Below, piece by piece: positions 8,206 to 17,654 of a stretch of 64,000 nucleotides of DNA. The stretch covers positions 36,849 to 100,848 of the forward strand of contig JAAYBI010000049.1 of assembly GCA_012718915.1 (NCBI GenBank). Reading direction: 5' to 3'. Below the pieces are notes generated by a model, which saw nothing but the letters and a program-made list of their open reading frames with translations, was not told where the DNA came from and searched no databases. A program made the position numbers and the translations under genes. Within the stretch, counting starts at the first letter, position 1. Every line of letters starts with the position of its first letter. The DNA comes from Clostridiaceae bacterium. Lineage in GTDB: Bacteria > Bacillota > Clostridia > Saccharofermentanales > Saccharofermentanaceae.

Positions 8206-8946
8206 ATGAGATTAGATCGAATATTATCCAACTCCGGATATGGCACACGCACCCAGGTGAAGGCTCTGATTAAGAGAAAAGCTGTGTTTTTGAAAGATAC
8301 TGTGTTGACGGACGCCGGTATCAACATTGACGAGTCTGATATCCGATATATTACGGCAGATGGAAAACCCATATGCTTTCGACGGCACATATACTTGTGT
8401 CTGAATAAGCCCGACGGTTATCTTACTGCATTAAGCGATTCAAGACTCCCGACAATCGCCGAATTTATTCCGGAAGAATTTCGATATAAAGGTATCTCTC
8501 CTGTAGGACGGCTGGATTTTCACACAACCGGCGTGTTGTTGCTGACCAATGACGGAGATTTATCACATCGGCTCACGCGGCCGCAAAGTCTAAAACCAAA
8601 GACCTATCTGATCTCGCATGCCGGCCTTCCGACCGGAGATGACGAAGTCAGAATTTTTAGTAATGGCGTAGTATTGTCTGACATTCCCGGGGAAACGACA
8701 AAGTTATCACCGGCTATTCTCGAACCGATCTCCGAAACCGTATGCAGAGTTACTATTACCGAGGGAAAAACGCACCAAATCAAACGAATGATGGCACAGA
8801 TTAATCGACCTGTACTTACACTTCATCGCGAGGCATTTGCAGGGATCCGCTTGAATCCGGCCCAAATATCAGGTCAGATACGCGAGCTTGAAGCTGAAGA
8901 GCTTCGGCAATTACTCGATACGAGTACCCCGCCGAGTATGAATTAA
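8206..8946 (+). CDS. RsuA/RluB-family rRNA pseudouridine synthase
   Basis: Isomerises a specific uridine in ribosomal RNA. Counting from the ATG at 8206, an S4-like RNA-binding domain occupies about 1-55 (RLDRILSNSGYGTRTQ), followed by the catalytic domain with GRLDFHTTGVLLLTNDGDL, containing the catalytic Asp, and the C-terminal KTHQIKRMM motif. The frame opens upstream at 8179, but the ATG at 8206 begins at the normal first residues of the S4 domain and sits just after a -10 box. The end overlaps the convergent gene by 4 bases. Whether it acts on 16S or 23S rRNA cannot be decided here. Confidence 0.9.
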   Translation: MRLDRILSNSGYGTRTQVKALIKRKAVFLKDTVLTDAGINIDESDIRYITADGKPICFRRHIYLCLNKPDGYLTALSDSRLPTIAEFIPEEFRYKGISPVGRLDFHTTGVLLLTNDGDLSHRLTRPQSLKPKTYLISHAGLPTGDDEVRIFSNGVVLSDIPGETTKLSPAILEPISETVCRVTITEGKTHQIKRMMAQINRPVLTLHREAFAGIRLNPAQISGQIRELEAEELRQLLDTSTPPSMN

Positions 8947-9935
8947 GCTGCGGAATCGATAACGGCATCGTTAACGTAATCTAAAATGATACTATAAATA
9001 AATTCCTCTGCATCTTCACGATCATTTTCCGAGTTTGAAAACGAAAATACCAAAGAGGGCCTTTGAGTTCTCCAGCGGTTGTCAAAACCGACAGATCGAA
9101 CAAAATCGTCGTCGAGGATCAAGACTCCATATACATGAATCGTATCAGAATCCGGCAACCTCTCATCTTCGGAATTGGATTGATCGATTTTTTCCAAATA
9201 ATCGTAATGATCATTCATCGAAAAATACAAAGGCGTTATTCGACTTAGTTGTTCTTCCGTTAATTCCGCTTCCAATCGGGCATAAAAATCATCCATCGGT
9301 GACATATAAGGCAGAAACGATAATGTCGTTTTATTGTCCGTAATAATGACATCCGCCCCAGCCGACAAAAAAGCCGAAGCAGCCAGCGTCCCATATTGAG
9401 AGTAGCCATCAGCTTGCTCAGAATTATCAACTATTATGTCTGCAACACCAATAAACGGGTTCTTATAGTTCATGCGTTCAATCGCAACCTCTTCCAAGTA
9501 ACTTCCGCTGTTTTGAAAGTGCCCCAGAGCAACGATTTGAAAATCTATCTTGGACGTGAAAAAGACCTGTTTAACAATCAGAAACACAACCAAGATTGCC
9601 ACAGCGCCCAAAACATACTTCCACCATGAATAATATATATAGTTCTTTATGTCGAATTTTTTCTTTTCAGCAGGAAGGCCGTTATCAAGTGACGTGCTCA
9701 CTTCTTTTCCCGAAGCAATCTGGTATATAGCGTTGATACGATCCAAAATATCCGCGTTGCTTTTGCGATCGACACGAAAACGCTTAATATATTGCCAATA
9801 CTTTTCTTCGATCATGTAATCTGTTGCATCTTCATTTAAACCAAAAAATTGCAATGAACTCATTTTGTCCATCACTCGAATTTCATCAGAAGAAGGCACA
9901 ACAAATTTAGTATCCTTGTTATCCACAAACTTCAC
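8943..9935 (-). CDS. Single-pass membrane protein with a J-domain-like N terminus
   Basis: Function not recognised. The 330-residue protein has a predicted cytoplasmic part of about 105 residues, one transmembrane helix at about 107-127, and an extracytoplasmic part of about 200 residues. Residues about 27-80 (LQFFGLNEDAT, then EEKYWQYIKRFRVD and a helix DILDRINAIYQIA) resemble a degenerate J-domain: the helix pattern fits but the HPD tripeptide is absent (VDRK instead). The outer part has alternating hydrophobic strands and an acidic C terminus. It ends the guaB-greA-lysS run, 6 bases after lysS, and converges with the pseudouridine synthase gene. Confidence 0.7.
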   Translation of the reverse strand: MKFVDNKDTKFVVPSSDEIRVMDKMSSLQFFGLNEDATDYMIEEKYWQYIKRFRVDRKSNADILDRINAIYQIASGKEVSTSLDNGLPAEKKKFDIKNYIYYSWWKYVLGAVAILVVFLIVKQVFFTSKIDFQIVALGHFQNSGSYLEEVAIERMNYKNPFIGVADIIVDNSEQADGYSQYGTLAASAFLSAGADVIITDNKTTLSFLPYMSPMDDFYARLEAELTEEQLSRITPLYFSMNDHYDYLEKIDQSNSEDERLPDSDTIHVYGVLILDDDFVRSVGFDNRWRTQRPSLVFSFSNSENDREDAEEFIYSIILDYVNDAVIDSAA

Positions 9936-9941
9936 CCCAAT

Positions 9942-11477
9942 TTATTGTCTTTCGGCCTGATTAATTGTTGCGGTGATCGGCCTCATCGTCGGGAACAAAA
10001 GAACATCTCGAATCGACGGATTGTCCGTCAACAACATAACTAAGCGATCAATTCCAATTCCCATGCCCCCGGTTGGAGGCATGCCGTATTCAAGTGCGAC
10101 ACAGAAGTCCTCATCGTGCAAATTCGCTTCATCGTCTCCCGCATCACGCTTCTTAAGCTGATCTGCAAAACGATGACGCTGGTCGATTGGATCGTTCAAC
10201 TCAGAGTAAGCATTAGCGTATTCCCTACCTCCGATAAACAGTTCAAATCGGTCTGCATACTTTGGATTGCTCGGATTCTTCTTAGAGAGTGGTGACACTT
10301 CAACGGGGTAATCCGAAATGAAGGTTGGCGCAATAAGCTTTTCTTCGCAGTAAAAATCAAAAAACATATAAAGGATATCGCCTCTAGTCGAAGCCTTTGA
10401 AGGTTCGAGACCCTTTTGAATAGCGGCCTCGAGAGCCTGTTCATCAGTATTTATTTTTGAAAAATCGACTCCCGTGAACTTAAGCACCGCTTCTTCCATC
10501 GTGAAACGTTGAAACGGGGGCGCCAGAGATATCTCTGTACCCTGATAATTAATCTCGGTCGTGCCCAAAACTTCCGTTGCGACCGTAGATAGTAATTGCT
10601 CCGCCAAATCCATCATGCCCTGCATGTCCGTATAGGCTTGATACATCTCGATTGTCGTAAATTCAGGATTGTGCTTGATTGACATGCCTTCGTTGCGGAA
10701 TAAGCGTCCAATTTCATAAACACGTTCAAATCCACCGACAATGAGTCGCTTCAGATATAATTCCGGTGCGATTCTAAGATACATGTCCATATCCAAAGTA
10801 TTATGATGCGTTACAAATGGCTTTGCAGTTGCGCCACCGGCTATTGGATTCAGAATCGGCGTTTCGACCTCGATGAAATTCAGTCGATCCATATAGTTTC
10901 GGATGGCTCTGATGATATGCGAACGCTTTTCGAAGGTATCTTTGACCTCAGGATTTATAATTAAATCCACATAGCGTTGTCTGTATCGCATCTCTGTATC
11001 CTTTAGCCCATGATACTTCTCAGGAAGCGGACGAAGTGACTTTGAAAGCAATACATATGATTTTGTCCGAATCGATATTTCTCCGGTCCGCGTACGAAAT
11101 ACATCGCCGGTAACACCGACTATGTCTCCGAGATCAAGTCTTTGCCATCTTTCATATGCGTCTTCGCCAATCTCATCTATCTTCGTGAATAGCTGGATTC
11201 TTCCCAATCGATCATGAATATCCGTAAAGCTAACCTTACCCATACCTCTTTTAGACATGATACGTCCGGCCACAGATACAACTTTTCCCTCAAAAGCATC
11301 AAAAGCATCCGTTATATCTTTAGAATGATTCGTCACATCAAACTTGAGCTGTGTGAACGGATCCATACCCAATTGTGACAACTCGCTGAGCTTACCCAGG
11401 CGAATCCTCATCTGTTCCTGTATATCAACCTGTGGTTCTTCATTCGATGGGTTAGTCGCTCCAGTATTGTCTTGCAT
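9942..11477 (-). CDS. lysS: Lysyl-tRNA synthetase, class II
   Basis: Charges tRNA-Lys with lysine. The 511-residue protein has the N-terminal OB-fold anticodon-binding domain (about 65-165) and the three class II motifs: motif 1 around [22 protein letters not shown], motif 2 [15 protein letters not shown], and motif 3 [13 protein letters not shown] near the C terminus. The ATG at 11477 has an AAAGGA stretch somewhat far upstream (about 13 bases). It follows greA by 40 bases, the common Gram-positive order greA-lysS. No T-box leader is visible. Confidence 0.97.
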   Translation of the reverse strand: MQDNTGATNPSNEEPQVDIQEQMRIRLGKLSELSQLGMDPFTQLKFDVTNHSKDITDAFDAFEGKVVSVAGRIMSKRGMGKVSFTDIHDRLGRIQLFTKIDEIGEDAYERWQRLDLGDIVGVTGDVFRTRTGEISIRTKSYVLLSKSLRPLPEKYHGLKDTEMRYRQRYVDLIINPEVKDTFEKRSHIIRAIRNYMDRLNFIEVETPILNPIAGGATAKPFVTHHNTLDMDMYLRIAPELYLKRLIVGGFERVYEIGRLFRNEGMSIKHNPEFTTIEMYQAYTDMQGMMDLAEQLLSTVATEVLGTTEINYQGTEISLAPPFQRFTMEEAVLKFTGVDFSKINTDEQALEAAIQKGLEPSKASTRGDILYMFFDFYCEEKLIAPTFISDYPVEVSPLSKKNPSNPKYADRFELFIGGREYANAYSELNDPIDQRHRFADQLKKRDAGDDEANLHDEDFCVALEYGMPPTGGMGIGIDRLVMLLTDNPSIRDVLLFPTMRPITATINQAERQ

Positions 11478-11517
11478 ATGAATAATACGATCCTTTCGAT
11501 GTCAATTACGTTCCGAA

Positions 11518-12003
11518 TTACTTGCCGATTTTGACAATTTTGTACTTGAATGTTCCTGAACTTGTGCCAACCTCGACAATTTGACCTTTTTTCTTGCCAA
11601 TGATTGCTTTGCCGACAGGCGATTCAATAGAAATACGATTCATGAAAATGTCGCCCTCGTTAGCATTGACCAAGCTATAAGCATCTTCTTCTTTAGTCTG
11701 CTCATCTCGAAGCGTAACAAGCGAACCCAGAGATACCTTTGTCTTACTGATTTCGTCTTCATCTATGACTCGAGCATTTTTTAATATGTCCTCAAGCTCC
11801 ATAATTCTCGACTCATTTTTGGCCTGCGCCTCTTTGGCATCATCATATTCAGAGTTTTCAGAAAGGTCGCCCTGCGCGCGAGCATCCTTTAATCTCTCCG
11901 AAATTTCTGCGGCCTTAATAGTCTTGCGATCAGCCAACTCGTCCTGAAGTCTCTTGAGTCCTTCTTCGGTAAAAGCATTTTTTTCCATTTCGTTTTCTAT
12001 CAT
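11518..12003 (-). CDS. greA: Transcription elongation factor GreA
   Basis: Rescues backtracked RNA polymerase by stimulating transcript cleavage. The start is taken as ATG at 12003, which has a GAGGAG site (12010-12015) and gives 161 residues, the standard length; the open frame continues upstream to 12177 but that part runs into guaB. The N-terminal coiled coil carries the acidic tip (GDLSENSEYDDAKEAQ) and the C-terminal FKBP-like domain contains SPVGKAIIGKKKGQIVEV. It lies between guaB and lysS on the same strand. Confidence 0.97.
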   Translation of the reverse strand: MIENEMEKNAFTEEGLKRLQDELADRKTIKAAEISERLKDARAQGDLSENSEYDDAKEAQAKNESRIMELEDILKNARVIDEDEISKTKVSLGSLVTLRDEQTKEEDAYSLVNANEGDIFMNRISIESPVGKAIIGKKKGQIVEVGTSSGTFKYKIVKIGK

Positions 12004-12055
12004 AGTGCACTCCTCTTTCGTTTCACCAAACGGTGAAAAGTATAATAATAAATGT

Positions 12056-13561
12056 TTATCTGGGGCGGTCGCTTTCTTTGGCGATGACATCATGTGCACC
12101 ACCTTCAACAATAGAAGTTGAAGAAACAACAACCAGCCTTGCTTTCTCTTGAAGTTCCTGTATATTTGATGCGCCACAAGAGCACATAGTTGATCTCACC
12201 TTCGCCATTGAGCCGTCAACATTATCTTTGAGAGATCCGGCATATGGGACATATGAGTCTACGCCCTCTTCAAAAACCATCTTGCCGCCTTGTCCGCCAT
12301 CATCATAGCGTTGCCAGTTGCGAGCACGGTTAGAACCCTCACCCCAATACTCTTTGACGTAATTGCCGCCGACAAGCATCCGGCGCGTCGGGCTTTCGTC
12401 AAAACGAGCAAAATAGCGGCCGAGCATTACAAAATCCGCGCCCATCGCTAACGCCAAAGTGATGTGATAATCGTGAACAATACCACCATCGGAGCAAATC
12501 GGAACATAAATTCCGGTCTCTTTGAAATATTTATCGCGTTCAGCAGAAACAGCCAACACGGCAGACGCCTGACCGCAGCCGATACCTTTCTGTTCCCGAG
12601 TGATACAAATGGACCCTCCGCCGATACCGACCTTGATAAAATCTGCCCCGGCATTGACTAAGAATCGAAAACCTTCCGCATCAACGACGTTACCCGCACC
12701 AACCGGAATATCCGGGTGATTCGACTTAATCCATTCTAATGTCTCTTTCTGCCAGGAAGAAAAACCATCCGAAGAATCAATACACAAAACATCGGCATTG
12801 GCATCAATCAAAGCCGGAACGCGTTCCTTGTAATCTCTGGTGTTTATTCCTGCACCAACTATCAGTCTTTTCTTGTCGTCAAGTAATTCCAGTGGATTTT
12901 CCTTGTGGAATTCATAATCTTTACGAAAGACCAATCCGACTAAGCGATTGTCCTCATCGACGATCGGTAACTGATTGATCTTGTGCTCCCAAATGATATC
13001 ATTCGCTTCCTTAAGCGTTGTACCTTCACGCGCATAGACCAGATGATCAAAAGGTGTCATGAATTCTGAAATCTTAGTACTCGGGTCCATACGACTGACC
13101 CGATAGTCACGGGACGTAACGAGCCCGAGCAGCACACCATTCGGAGAACCGTCATGTGTAACAGCAATGGTGCGATGACCACTTCGGGTTACCGCTTCCA
13201 AAACATCTTCAAGCGAATTATCAGGTGTCAGATTTGAATCAGAGGTTACTAATCCTGCCTTGTACTTCTTGGCCTTGCGAACCATGTCGCATTGCGACGC
13301 AATCGACTGCGACTGATATACAAAAGACAATCCGCCACAACGAGCTAAAGCGACCGCCATGCCTGAATCTGAAACCGCCTGCATGATTGCCGATACCATA
13401 GGAATATTAATCTTGAGCTTGGACTCTTCCTGACCTTTTCGGTATTTGCATACCGGGGTCGACATATCCACCTGATCCGGCGTATTCTCCGATGTGGTCA
13501 GATTAGGAATAAGCAAATATTCGCTAAAGGTACGTGATACTTCAGAAAAAATCTTGGCCAT
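12056..13561 (-). CDS. guaB: IMP dehydrogenase with two CBS domains
   Basis: Oxidises IMP to XMP, the committed step of GMP synthesis. About 501 residues from the ATG at 13561, which is 6 bases after GGAGG; the frame-mate TTG at 13567 abuts that site and is less likely. Two CBS motifs occupy about 105-220, the NAD/IMP loop is DSSDGFS, the P-loop [11 protein letters not shown] contains the catalytic Cys (about 319), and the flap region reads RNWQRYD followed by [12 protein letters not shown]. The DSSDG and flap sequences differ from the usual bacterial DTAHG and YRGMGS forms and resemble a less common IMPDH branch. Confidence 0.92.
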   Translation of the reverse strand: MAKIFSEVSRTFSEYLLIPNLTTSENTPDQVDMSTPVCKYRKGQEESKLKINIPMVSAIMQAVSDSGMAVALARCGGLSFVYQSQSIASQCDMVRKAKKYKAGLVTSDSNLTPDNSLEDVLEAVTRSGHRTIAVTHDGSPNGVLLGLVTSRDYRVSRMDPSTKISEFMTPFDHLVYAREGTTLKEANDIIWEHKINQLPIVDEDNRLVGLVFRKDYEFHKENPLELLDDKKRLIVGAGINTRDYKERVPALIDANADVLCIDSSDGFSSWQKETLEWIKSNHPDIPVGAGNVVDAEGFRFLVNAGADFIKVGIGGGSICITREQKGIGCGQASAVLAVSAERDKYFKETGIYVPICSDGGIVHDYHITLALAMGADFVMLGRYFARFDESPTRRMLVGGNYVKEYWGEGSNRARNWQRYDDGGQGGKMVFEEGVDSYVPYAGSLKDNVDGSMAKVRSTMCSCGASNIQELQEKARLVVVSSTSIVEGGAHDVIAKESDRPR

Positions 13562-13665
13562 GAACAACCTCCGTCAAAAAGAAACATCCCTAAATATAAA
13601 ATAGTTTCCTAGTATGATATCACAAAAAATCCACATACAACAAAGCATTTGCTCGAACCCTAAAG

Positions 13666-13674
13666 ATTATACCA
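13666..13674 (-). promoter_or_regulatory. Extended -10 promoter of guaB
   Basis: The minus strand reads TGGTATAAT, an extended -10, between the thiT terminator and guaB. The leader to the ATG at 13561 would be about 95 bases. No purine riboswitch core is visible in it. Confidence 0.55.
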
Positions 13675-13761
13675 AAAATGCGCCTGCTGCGATACGTAAA
13701 GAAGCAAGCGTATCGTATCGATCCGACAATGTCGAGCAATCAAAATTATCTGTTGAAATCG

Positions 13762-13784
13762 AAAAAAGGATCTGTGAAGATCCT
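13762..13784 (-). terminator. Intrinsic terminator of thiT
   Basis: On the minus strand AGGATCT-TCAC-AGATCCT forms a 7-base-pair hairpin followed by a T run. It lies 48 bases after the thiT stop. Confidence 0.85.
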
Positions 13785-13831
13785 CTTCTCTACACCATTA
13801 ATCATCTATTATATGCCGATTCCTAGACTTA

Positions 13832-14473
13832 TCAAGCTTTTTTCGCGCTTGATTTGTTGGTTGATTTGTTGGTCTTGATCATGCCGTAAACTAATAAAAA
13901 ACTCATCAGGAGAATCACCGTAATAATAAATTCAATCAGCAAGAAACTACCATTGTAAATGAATGAATAAACCAGGGCGCTTTGTCCCTCCGGTGCGTAA
14001 GATGCATAGAATATGACACCGGATAATACAGAACAGACTAAGCGACAGAAGACACCGATAAATACTGCGATGAATATTTTGTAGATCGGAATGAGCGTCA
14101 AACGATTAAGAATATTGCTTTCATTTTCTCTTAACGCTCTTGCCGGTGCGAAGAAACCGGCAAGGCCCAACATCGAGAACGCCAAAATGTAGTCAAGAAA
14201 AACCTGAGCCGGATGCAACATATACCCCGAGAGCATTTGCAAGATACTAAAAATAAAAGCGACTGCGAGTCCGGGTCCTATGCCAAAACACAGAGCAAAA
14301 AACACAATCGGCAACATTGACGCCGGCGTAACGGATCCACCTTGCGGCATCTCAAAGATTTTTAGCAAAGATAAGGCATGAGCGACGGCGATACATATTC
14401 CGCCGGCAGCAATCGCAAGAATCTTCTCTCTCATTTTACGTCTGTTATTTGGTTGATCATGATGATTTGACAT
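13832..14473 (-). CDS. thiT: Energy-coupled thiamine transporter ThiT
   Basis: S component of an ECF-type thiamine importer; it would use a shared ECF A/T module encoded elsewhere. From the ATG at 14473 (GAGGAG site at 14482-14487, 8 bases away) the product is 213 residues with about six transmembrane helices. The SVTPASMLPIVFFALCFGIGPGL segment corresponds to the conserved thiamine-binding region of the family. A TPP riboswitch directly upstream confirms the thiamine link. C terminus is rich in Lys/Asn/Ser. Confidence 0.93.
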   Translation of the reverse strand: MSNHHDQPNNRRKMREKILAIAAGGICIAVAHALSLLKIFEMPQGGSVTPASMLPIVFFALCFGIGPGLAVAFIFSILQMLSGYMLHPAQVFLDYILAFSMLGLAGFFAPARALRENESNILNRLTLIPIYKIFIAVFIGVFCRLVCSVLSGVIFYASYAPEGQSALVYSFIYNGSFLLIEFIITVILLMSFLLVYGMIKTNKSTNKSSAKKA

Positions 14474-14479
14474 AATAAA

Positions 14480-14527
14480 AGCTCCTCTCATAGTCCGGCA
14501 AAAGAACAAGGAAGAGCTTACGCTTCC
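14480..14527 (-). promoter_or_regulatory. thiT: Expression platform of the thiT riboswitch (ribosome-site sequestration)
   Basis: The ribosome site GAGGAGCT (14480-14487) is complementary to AGCTCTTC (14511-14518) with one G-U pair. The latter can instead be partly sequestered by the upstream GGAAG (14523-14527), which pairs with CTTCC (14510-14514). This gives two mutually exclusive folds, as expected for translational control of thiT by TPP. No T run follows, so a terminator mechanism is less likely. The switching direction is inferred, not shown. Confidence 0.6.
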
Positions 14528-14531
14528 GCTT

Positions 14532-14616
14532 TGATCCCTCCGCCGGCATTATCCGGTTCAGGTTATTAGGGTCGATACGAAGGTATCCTCTCAGCCGGTC
14601 AACCCAGCTCCCCGAT
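14532..14616 (-). ncRNA. TPP riboswitch aptamer
   Basis: The minus strand contains all conserved THI-element blocks in order: GGGGAGC at the 5' end, P2 arms GCTGG/CCGGC, the CTGAGA box, a P3 hairpin ending ACCC-like, AACCTGAACCGGATAATGCC, and the 3' block GGAGGGA. It lies 58 bases before the thiT start, so it senses thiamine pyrophosphate to repress thiamine uptake. Confidence 0.95.
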
Positions 14617-14673
14617 GTGATTAATAAGTCAAATATTCTGCCGTAAATCTCAAAAAACAAATGACTCGCCTAC

Positions 14674-14702
14674 ATATTAGTTAAGAATTCAGACGAAAGC
14701 AA
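14674..14702 (-). promoter_or_regulatory. Promoter of the thiT riboswitch transcript
   Basis: Minus-strand TTGCTT (14697-14702), 17-base spacer, TAATAT (14674-14679), just upstream of the riboswitch. Confidence 0.6.
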
Positions 14703-14717
14703 GAGATTTGTTTGAAT

Positions 14718-15704
14718 TCAAACGGATAACTTGCATACCTTCATGAATTTCTCAACCTCAGCGACATATGTTGATGGCCGATCATTAAATGCCATAATAT
14801 GCGATGAGCCATCAATCATTAACAATCGCTTGGGCGAACGTATTCGATTATAGATTTCCTCGCTCATTTCAGGCAGAACGAAAGTATCTTCGGTTCCATG
14901 AAACATCAATACCGGCGTCTTAATCTTAGACGCCACAGCAACGACTGAGGCCCGCTTGACCGGAAATCCGATTCTCGATGCCGCAATACGACCAATTGCT
15001 TTGACCATAAATCGCGGACTGACGCGATATCGTTTTTTCAAGACAAAACCAATTTGATTTTCAAGAGTATCAAAGGGACTATCCGCTACGACGCCTTTGA
15101 CCCCTTCCGATATCTTCATACTTCCTGCCGCCATTAATGCCGCCGATGCGCCCATGGAGCGCCCATGGATAATTATTTTTAATTTACGATTCAAGCGCTT
15201 CTCCATCAAAGCAATCCACATGATCAGATCTTGACTGTCATATAGTCCGAAGCCAACATGCTTCCCTCGACTCATTCCATGGGCTCGTAAATGAGGTATC
15301 AATATATGTGAATCTTTGATTTTGAGGTACATTTGCGCATATGCGCCCATATCTGAGGGATGATCCCGCCATCCATGCACAAGAACTATCAGTTGATCTG
15401 AATCTTTATGATCAGCAGGGCGATAATAAGCATATAGTTTTAAATCATCAAATGATGTCATTTGTATGTCCATGAAGTTGTTACGATTCGTATAAAACCA
15501 ATTCTTACCCACTCCATAAATCGTATCCTGCTTAATTTTTAGTGGCGATTTATCGTACGGCATCCTGGGATACGGCCGATCAAATATCTTGTGAAATGAT
15601 TTGAGCGCGAACACATATAATGCAAGAGTAACCCCCAAAGTCAAAACGACTACGGCGATTAAGGTTATTGCCACCCACACATAGATGTTGTTTCCGAACG
15701 GCAA
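14718..15704 (-). CDS. Membrane-anchored alpha/beta hydrolase
   Basis: Serine hydrolase of unknown substrate, of the family of N-terminally anchored alpha/beta hydrolases common in Firmicutes. Start chosen as TTG at 15704, 6 bases after TCCTCCTCT read on the other strand (AGAGGAGGA, 15711-15719), giving 328 residues. A transmembrane helix lies at about 8-35. The oxyanion motif LVHGWRDHP, nucleophile elbow HGRSMGAS, Asp in GTEDTF and His in GSSHIMAF are all present, so it should be active. The ribosome site overlaps the stop of the aminopeptidase gene, indicating coupled translation. Confidence 0.85.
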   Translation of the reverse strand: MPFGNNIYVWVAITLIAVVVLTLGVTLALYVFALKSFHKIFDRPYPRMPYDKSPLKIKQDTIYGVGKNWFYTNRNNFMDIQMTSFDDLKLYAYYRPADHKDSDQLIVLVHGWRDHPSDMGAYAQMYLKIKDSHILIPHLRAHGMSRGKHVGFGLYDSQDLIMWIALMEKRLNRKLKIIIHGRSMGASAALMAAGSMKISEGVKGVVADSPFDTLENQIGFVLKKRYRVSPRFMVKAIGRIAASRIGFPVKRASVVAVASKIKTPVLMFHGTEDTFVLPEMSEEIYNRIRSPKRLLMIDGSSHIMAFNDRPSTYVAEVEKFMKVCKLSV

Positions 15705-15718
15705 CCCGACTCCTCCTC

Positions 15719-16972
15719 TTATGATAAAATAATATTTTCGATTTCGTCTGAATCTGCGGGTATCCCACTCGACAAAAGCCGACAACCGTTTGCGGTAACA
15801 ACTACATCATCTTCAATTCGGAATCCGAATCCCCACTCCGGAATATATATTCCCGGTTCAACTGCCAATACATTATTCTCACACAGAGGTTCATATCTAT
15901 AAGAGACATCATGAACATCCAAACCTAAATGATGCGCACTATTATGCCAAACATACGACGAGATGTCTTGATCCTGAATCAACACGCCTGCGTCAGTAAG
16001 CAATTGTGTCGCAAGATCAGCAACTTCTCGATTAATATCCGCCAATTTCACTCCCGGTTTTATCGATATAAAAGCCTTCTTTTGGCAAGCTCTCACGATA
16101 TCATACAGCTGTTTTTGACGCGGTGAAAAACGTCCGCCCACAGGGAAGACCCGAGAGATGTCCGCACTATAGCCACCGGCAATGCCACCGATATCAACTT
16201 GTATCAGCACACCCTTTTCAAGAACGCGCCGATCCGGGTCGATATAATGGAGGCAAAGAGTATTTTCCCCTCCCGCAACGATCGTTGTAAATGCAGGCAA
16301 TAAGCACCCTTGCTTGGCCATTTCGTAATCCAATTTGGCATATATTGATAATTCAGAGACGGGGGCGCGCATCTCGTTTGCTGTCGCGAGCAAGGCCGTC
16401 CCGGTCAGATCGATGGCGTTTTCTATCATTTGGATCTCACAAGACTGTTTCACCATTCTCATTCGCGTGAGATAAGAAGAAATGTCTATGGTCTTATTAT
16501 TCTTAGCTTTATCCTGTATGCAATCTCTGAGAGCCTTCATCTCCTGGCGACAATCCGAATAATCGATACAAAATGTCTCGTCCTCTTGATTAAGCATATC
16601 GGATATCTTGTCTTCCAACGCCGGCAACCAACGTATATTATCAATCAACGAGATTGATTGTGCTTCATCGGGAGTCATCAACTTCCCATTCCATCGCTCA
16701 CGGGTCGGGTCGTTTGGGTGAATATATAAAGCATGCTCTGTCTTTTCAGGAGATTTTCTCAACAGTAAAACTGACCCGGTTTGCTGTATTCCGGTCAAAT
16801 AGTAAAAATTGCGATTAACAGAATATCTATAGTCTGTATCGGACGATACTTTGACCGTATTACCTGCGTACACAATCACAAAACAAGACTCCGGGAGTTG
16901 CTCCAGGAGCTTATTCCGATTACCGAGATAGAAGTCGGCAGGTAATGTCAAACTTCTGGCATCCGAAATCAT
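15719..16972 (-). CDS. pepP: Xaa-Pro aminopeptidase (aminopeptidase P, M24)
   Basis: Metallopeptidase that removes an N-terminal residue next to proline. The 417-residue protein has an aminopeptidase P N-terminal domain (about 1-150) and a pita-bread M24 domain. Metal ligands are visible as the Asp of VDIGG, the Asp of YSADISRVF, the His of AHHLGLDVHD, the Glu of VEPGIY and the Glu of RIEDDV. The ATG overlaps the stop of the acetyltransferase gene as ATGA, so the two are co-translated. A second, more divergent M24 peptidase lies at 19855-21039. Confidence 0.92.
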   Translation of the reverse strand: MISDARSLTLPADFYLGNRNKLLEQLPESCFVIVYAGNTVKVSSDTDYRYSVNRNFYYLTGIQQTGSVLLLRKSPEKTEHALYIHPNDPTRERWNGKLMTPDEAQSISLIDNIRWLPALEDKISDMLNQEDETFCIDYSDCRQEMKALRDCIQDKAKNNKTIDISSYLTRMRMVKQSCEIQMIENAIDLTGTALLATANEMRAPVSELSIYAKLDYEMAKQGCLLPAFTTIVAGGENTLCLHYIDPDRRVLEKGVLIQVDIGGIAGGYSADISRVFPVGGRFSPRQKQLYDIVRACQKKAFISIKPGVKLADINREVADLATQLLTDAGVLIQDQDISSYVWHNSAHHLGLDVHDVSYRYEPLCENNVLAVEPGIYIPEWGFGFRIEDDVVVTANGCRLLSSGIPADSDEIENIILS

Positions 16973-17625
16973 CTCGAGGGATCTCCGGAACGAACATTGT
17001 ATTCATCAAACAGAATCGTGTTATTGATATATCCGAGAGTCGCACCGGGGGAACGTCGAATCAACCCCGGATTACCGATTACTATGGAGTTATCGGGTAC
17101 GTCAAAATTGACAAAAGCACCGGGAGCAACCAAAACGTTATTTCCGACACGAATATTACCTACGATAACAGCATTCGCGCCAATCCATACATAGTTACCA
17201 ATACATGGCGCACCTTTACGCGGCCCTCTGAATTGCGTGCCGATGACAACACCGGTCGATACATTCACATTATGTCCAATAACCGTCTTCGGATGAATAA
17301 TGAGCCGTCCAAAATGCGCAATATAAAATCCCTTGCCGATTCTTGTATCGTAGGGTATCTGAAAATGATACTTTCTGGATTTACGGTCTAAACTTGCATT
17401 GAAGTATTTGAAGGCAATCGAAGCTAAGTAGAAGTGAATATCCTTCTTATCGGATTGCATCTTGTAGTAATAATACTGGGTTCGTCGAAGCGTGCTGATG
17501 AATCGAAATTCAGGACAAGATAACAATTCCTGAACATACGTCAGGAAAAGTTTGTCGTGTCTGCGATTATTACCTGTATATCGATACAAATCGCTATAGA
17601 TGATGTCCTTCAGTTCGTCGCTCAT
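16969..17625 (-). CDS. Serine acetyltransferase-like hexapeptide-repeat protein
   Basis: Left-handed beta-helix acyltransferase of 218 residues. The helical N-terminal half (1-85) is followed by hexapeptide repeats from about 95 to 190: GKGFYIAHFGRLIIHPKTVIG, then NVNVSTGVVIG and CIGNYVWIGANAVIVGNIRVG. The first segment corresponds to the CysE active-site region with its conserved His. It is close to CysE, but no cysK or cysteine genes are nearby, and capsule or lipid-linked acetyltransferases share this layout, so cysteine synthesis is not certain. First gene of the run acetyltransferase-pepP-hydrolase. Confidence 0.72.
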   Translation of the reverse strand: MSDELKDIIYSDLYRYTGNNRRHDKLFLTYVQELLSCPEFRFISTLRRTQYYYYKMQSDKKDIHFYLASIAFKYFNASLDRKSRKYHFQIPYDTRIGKGFYIAHFGRLIIHPKTVIGHNVNVSTGVVIGTQFRGPRKGAPCIGNYVWIGANAVIVGNIRVGNNVLVAPGAFVNFDVPDNSIVIGNPGLIRRSPGATLGYINNTILFDEYNVRSGDPSR

Positions 17626-17654
17626 CCGACCTTACCTTATGTTTTATAGAATTA

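Noticed and set aside
11478..11517. T-box leader before lysS
   Set aside because: Only 40 bases separate greA and lysS; there is no room for a T-box and no specifier-type structure.
12004..12177. 219-residue version of GreA
   Set aside because: The extra 58 residues overlap guaB and do not occur in GreA; the ATG at 12003 has GAGGAG and gives the standard length.
14710..14723. Perfect palindrome GTTTGAATTCAAAC at the hydrolase stop
   Set aside because: No T run follows, and it overlaps the stop codon; a 14-base palindrome at one place is weak evidence for an operator or terminator.
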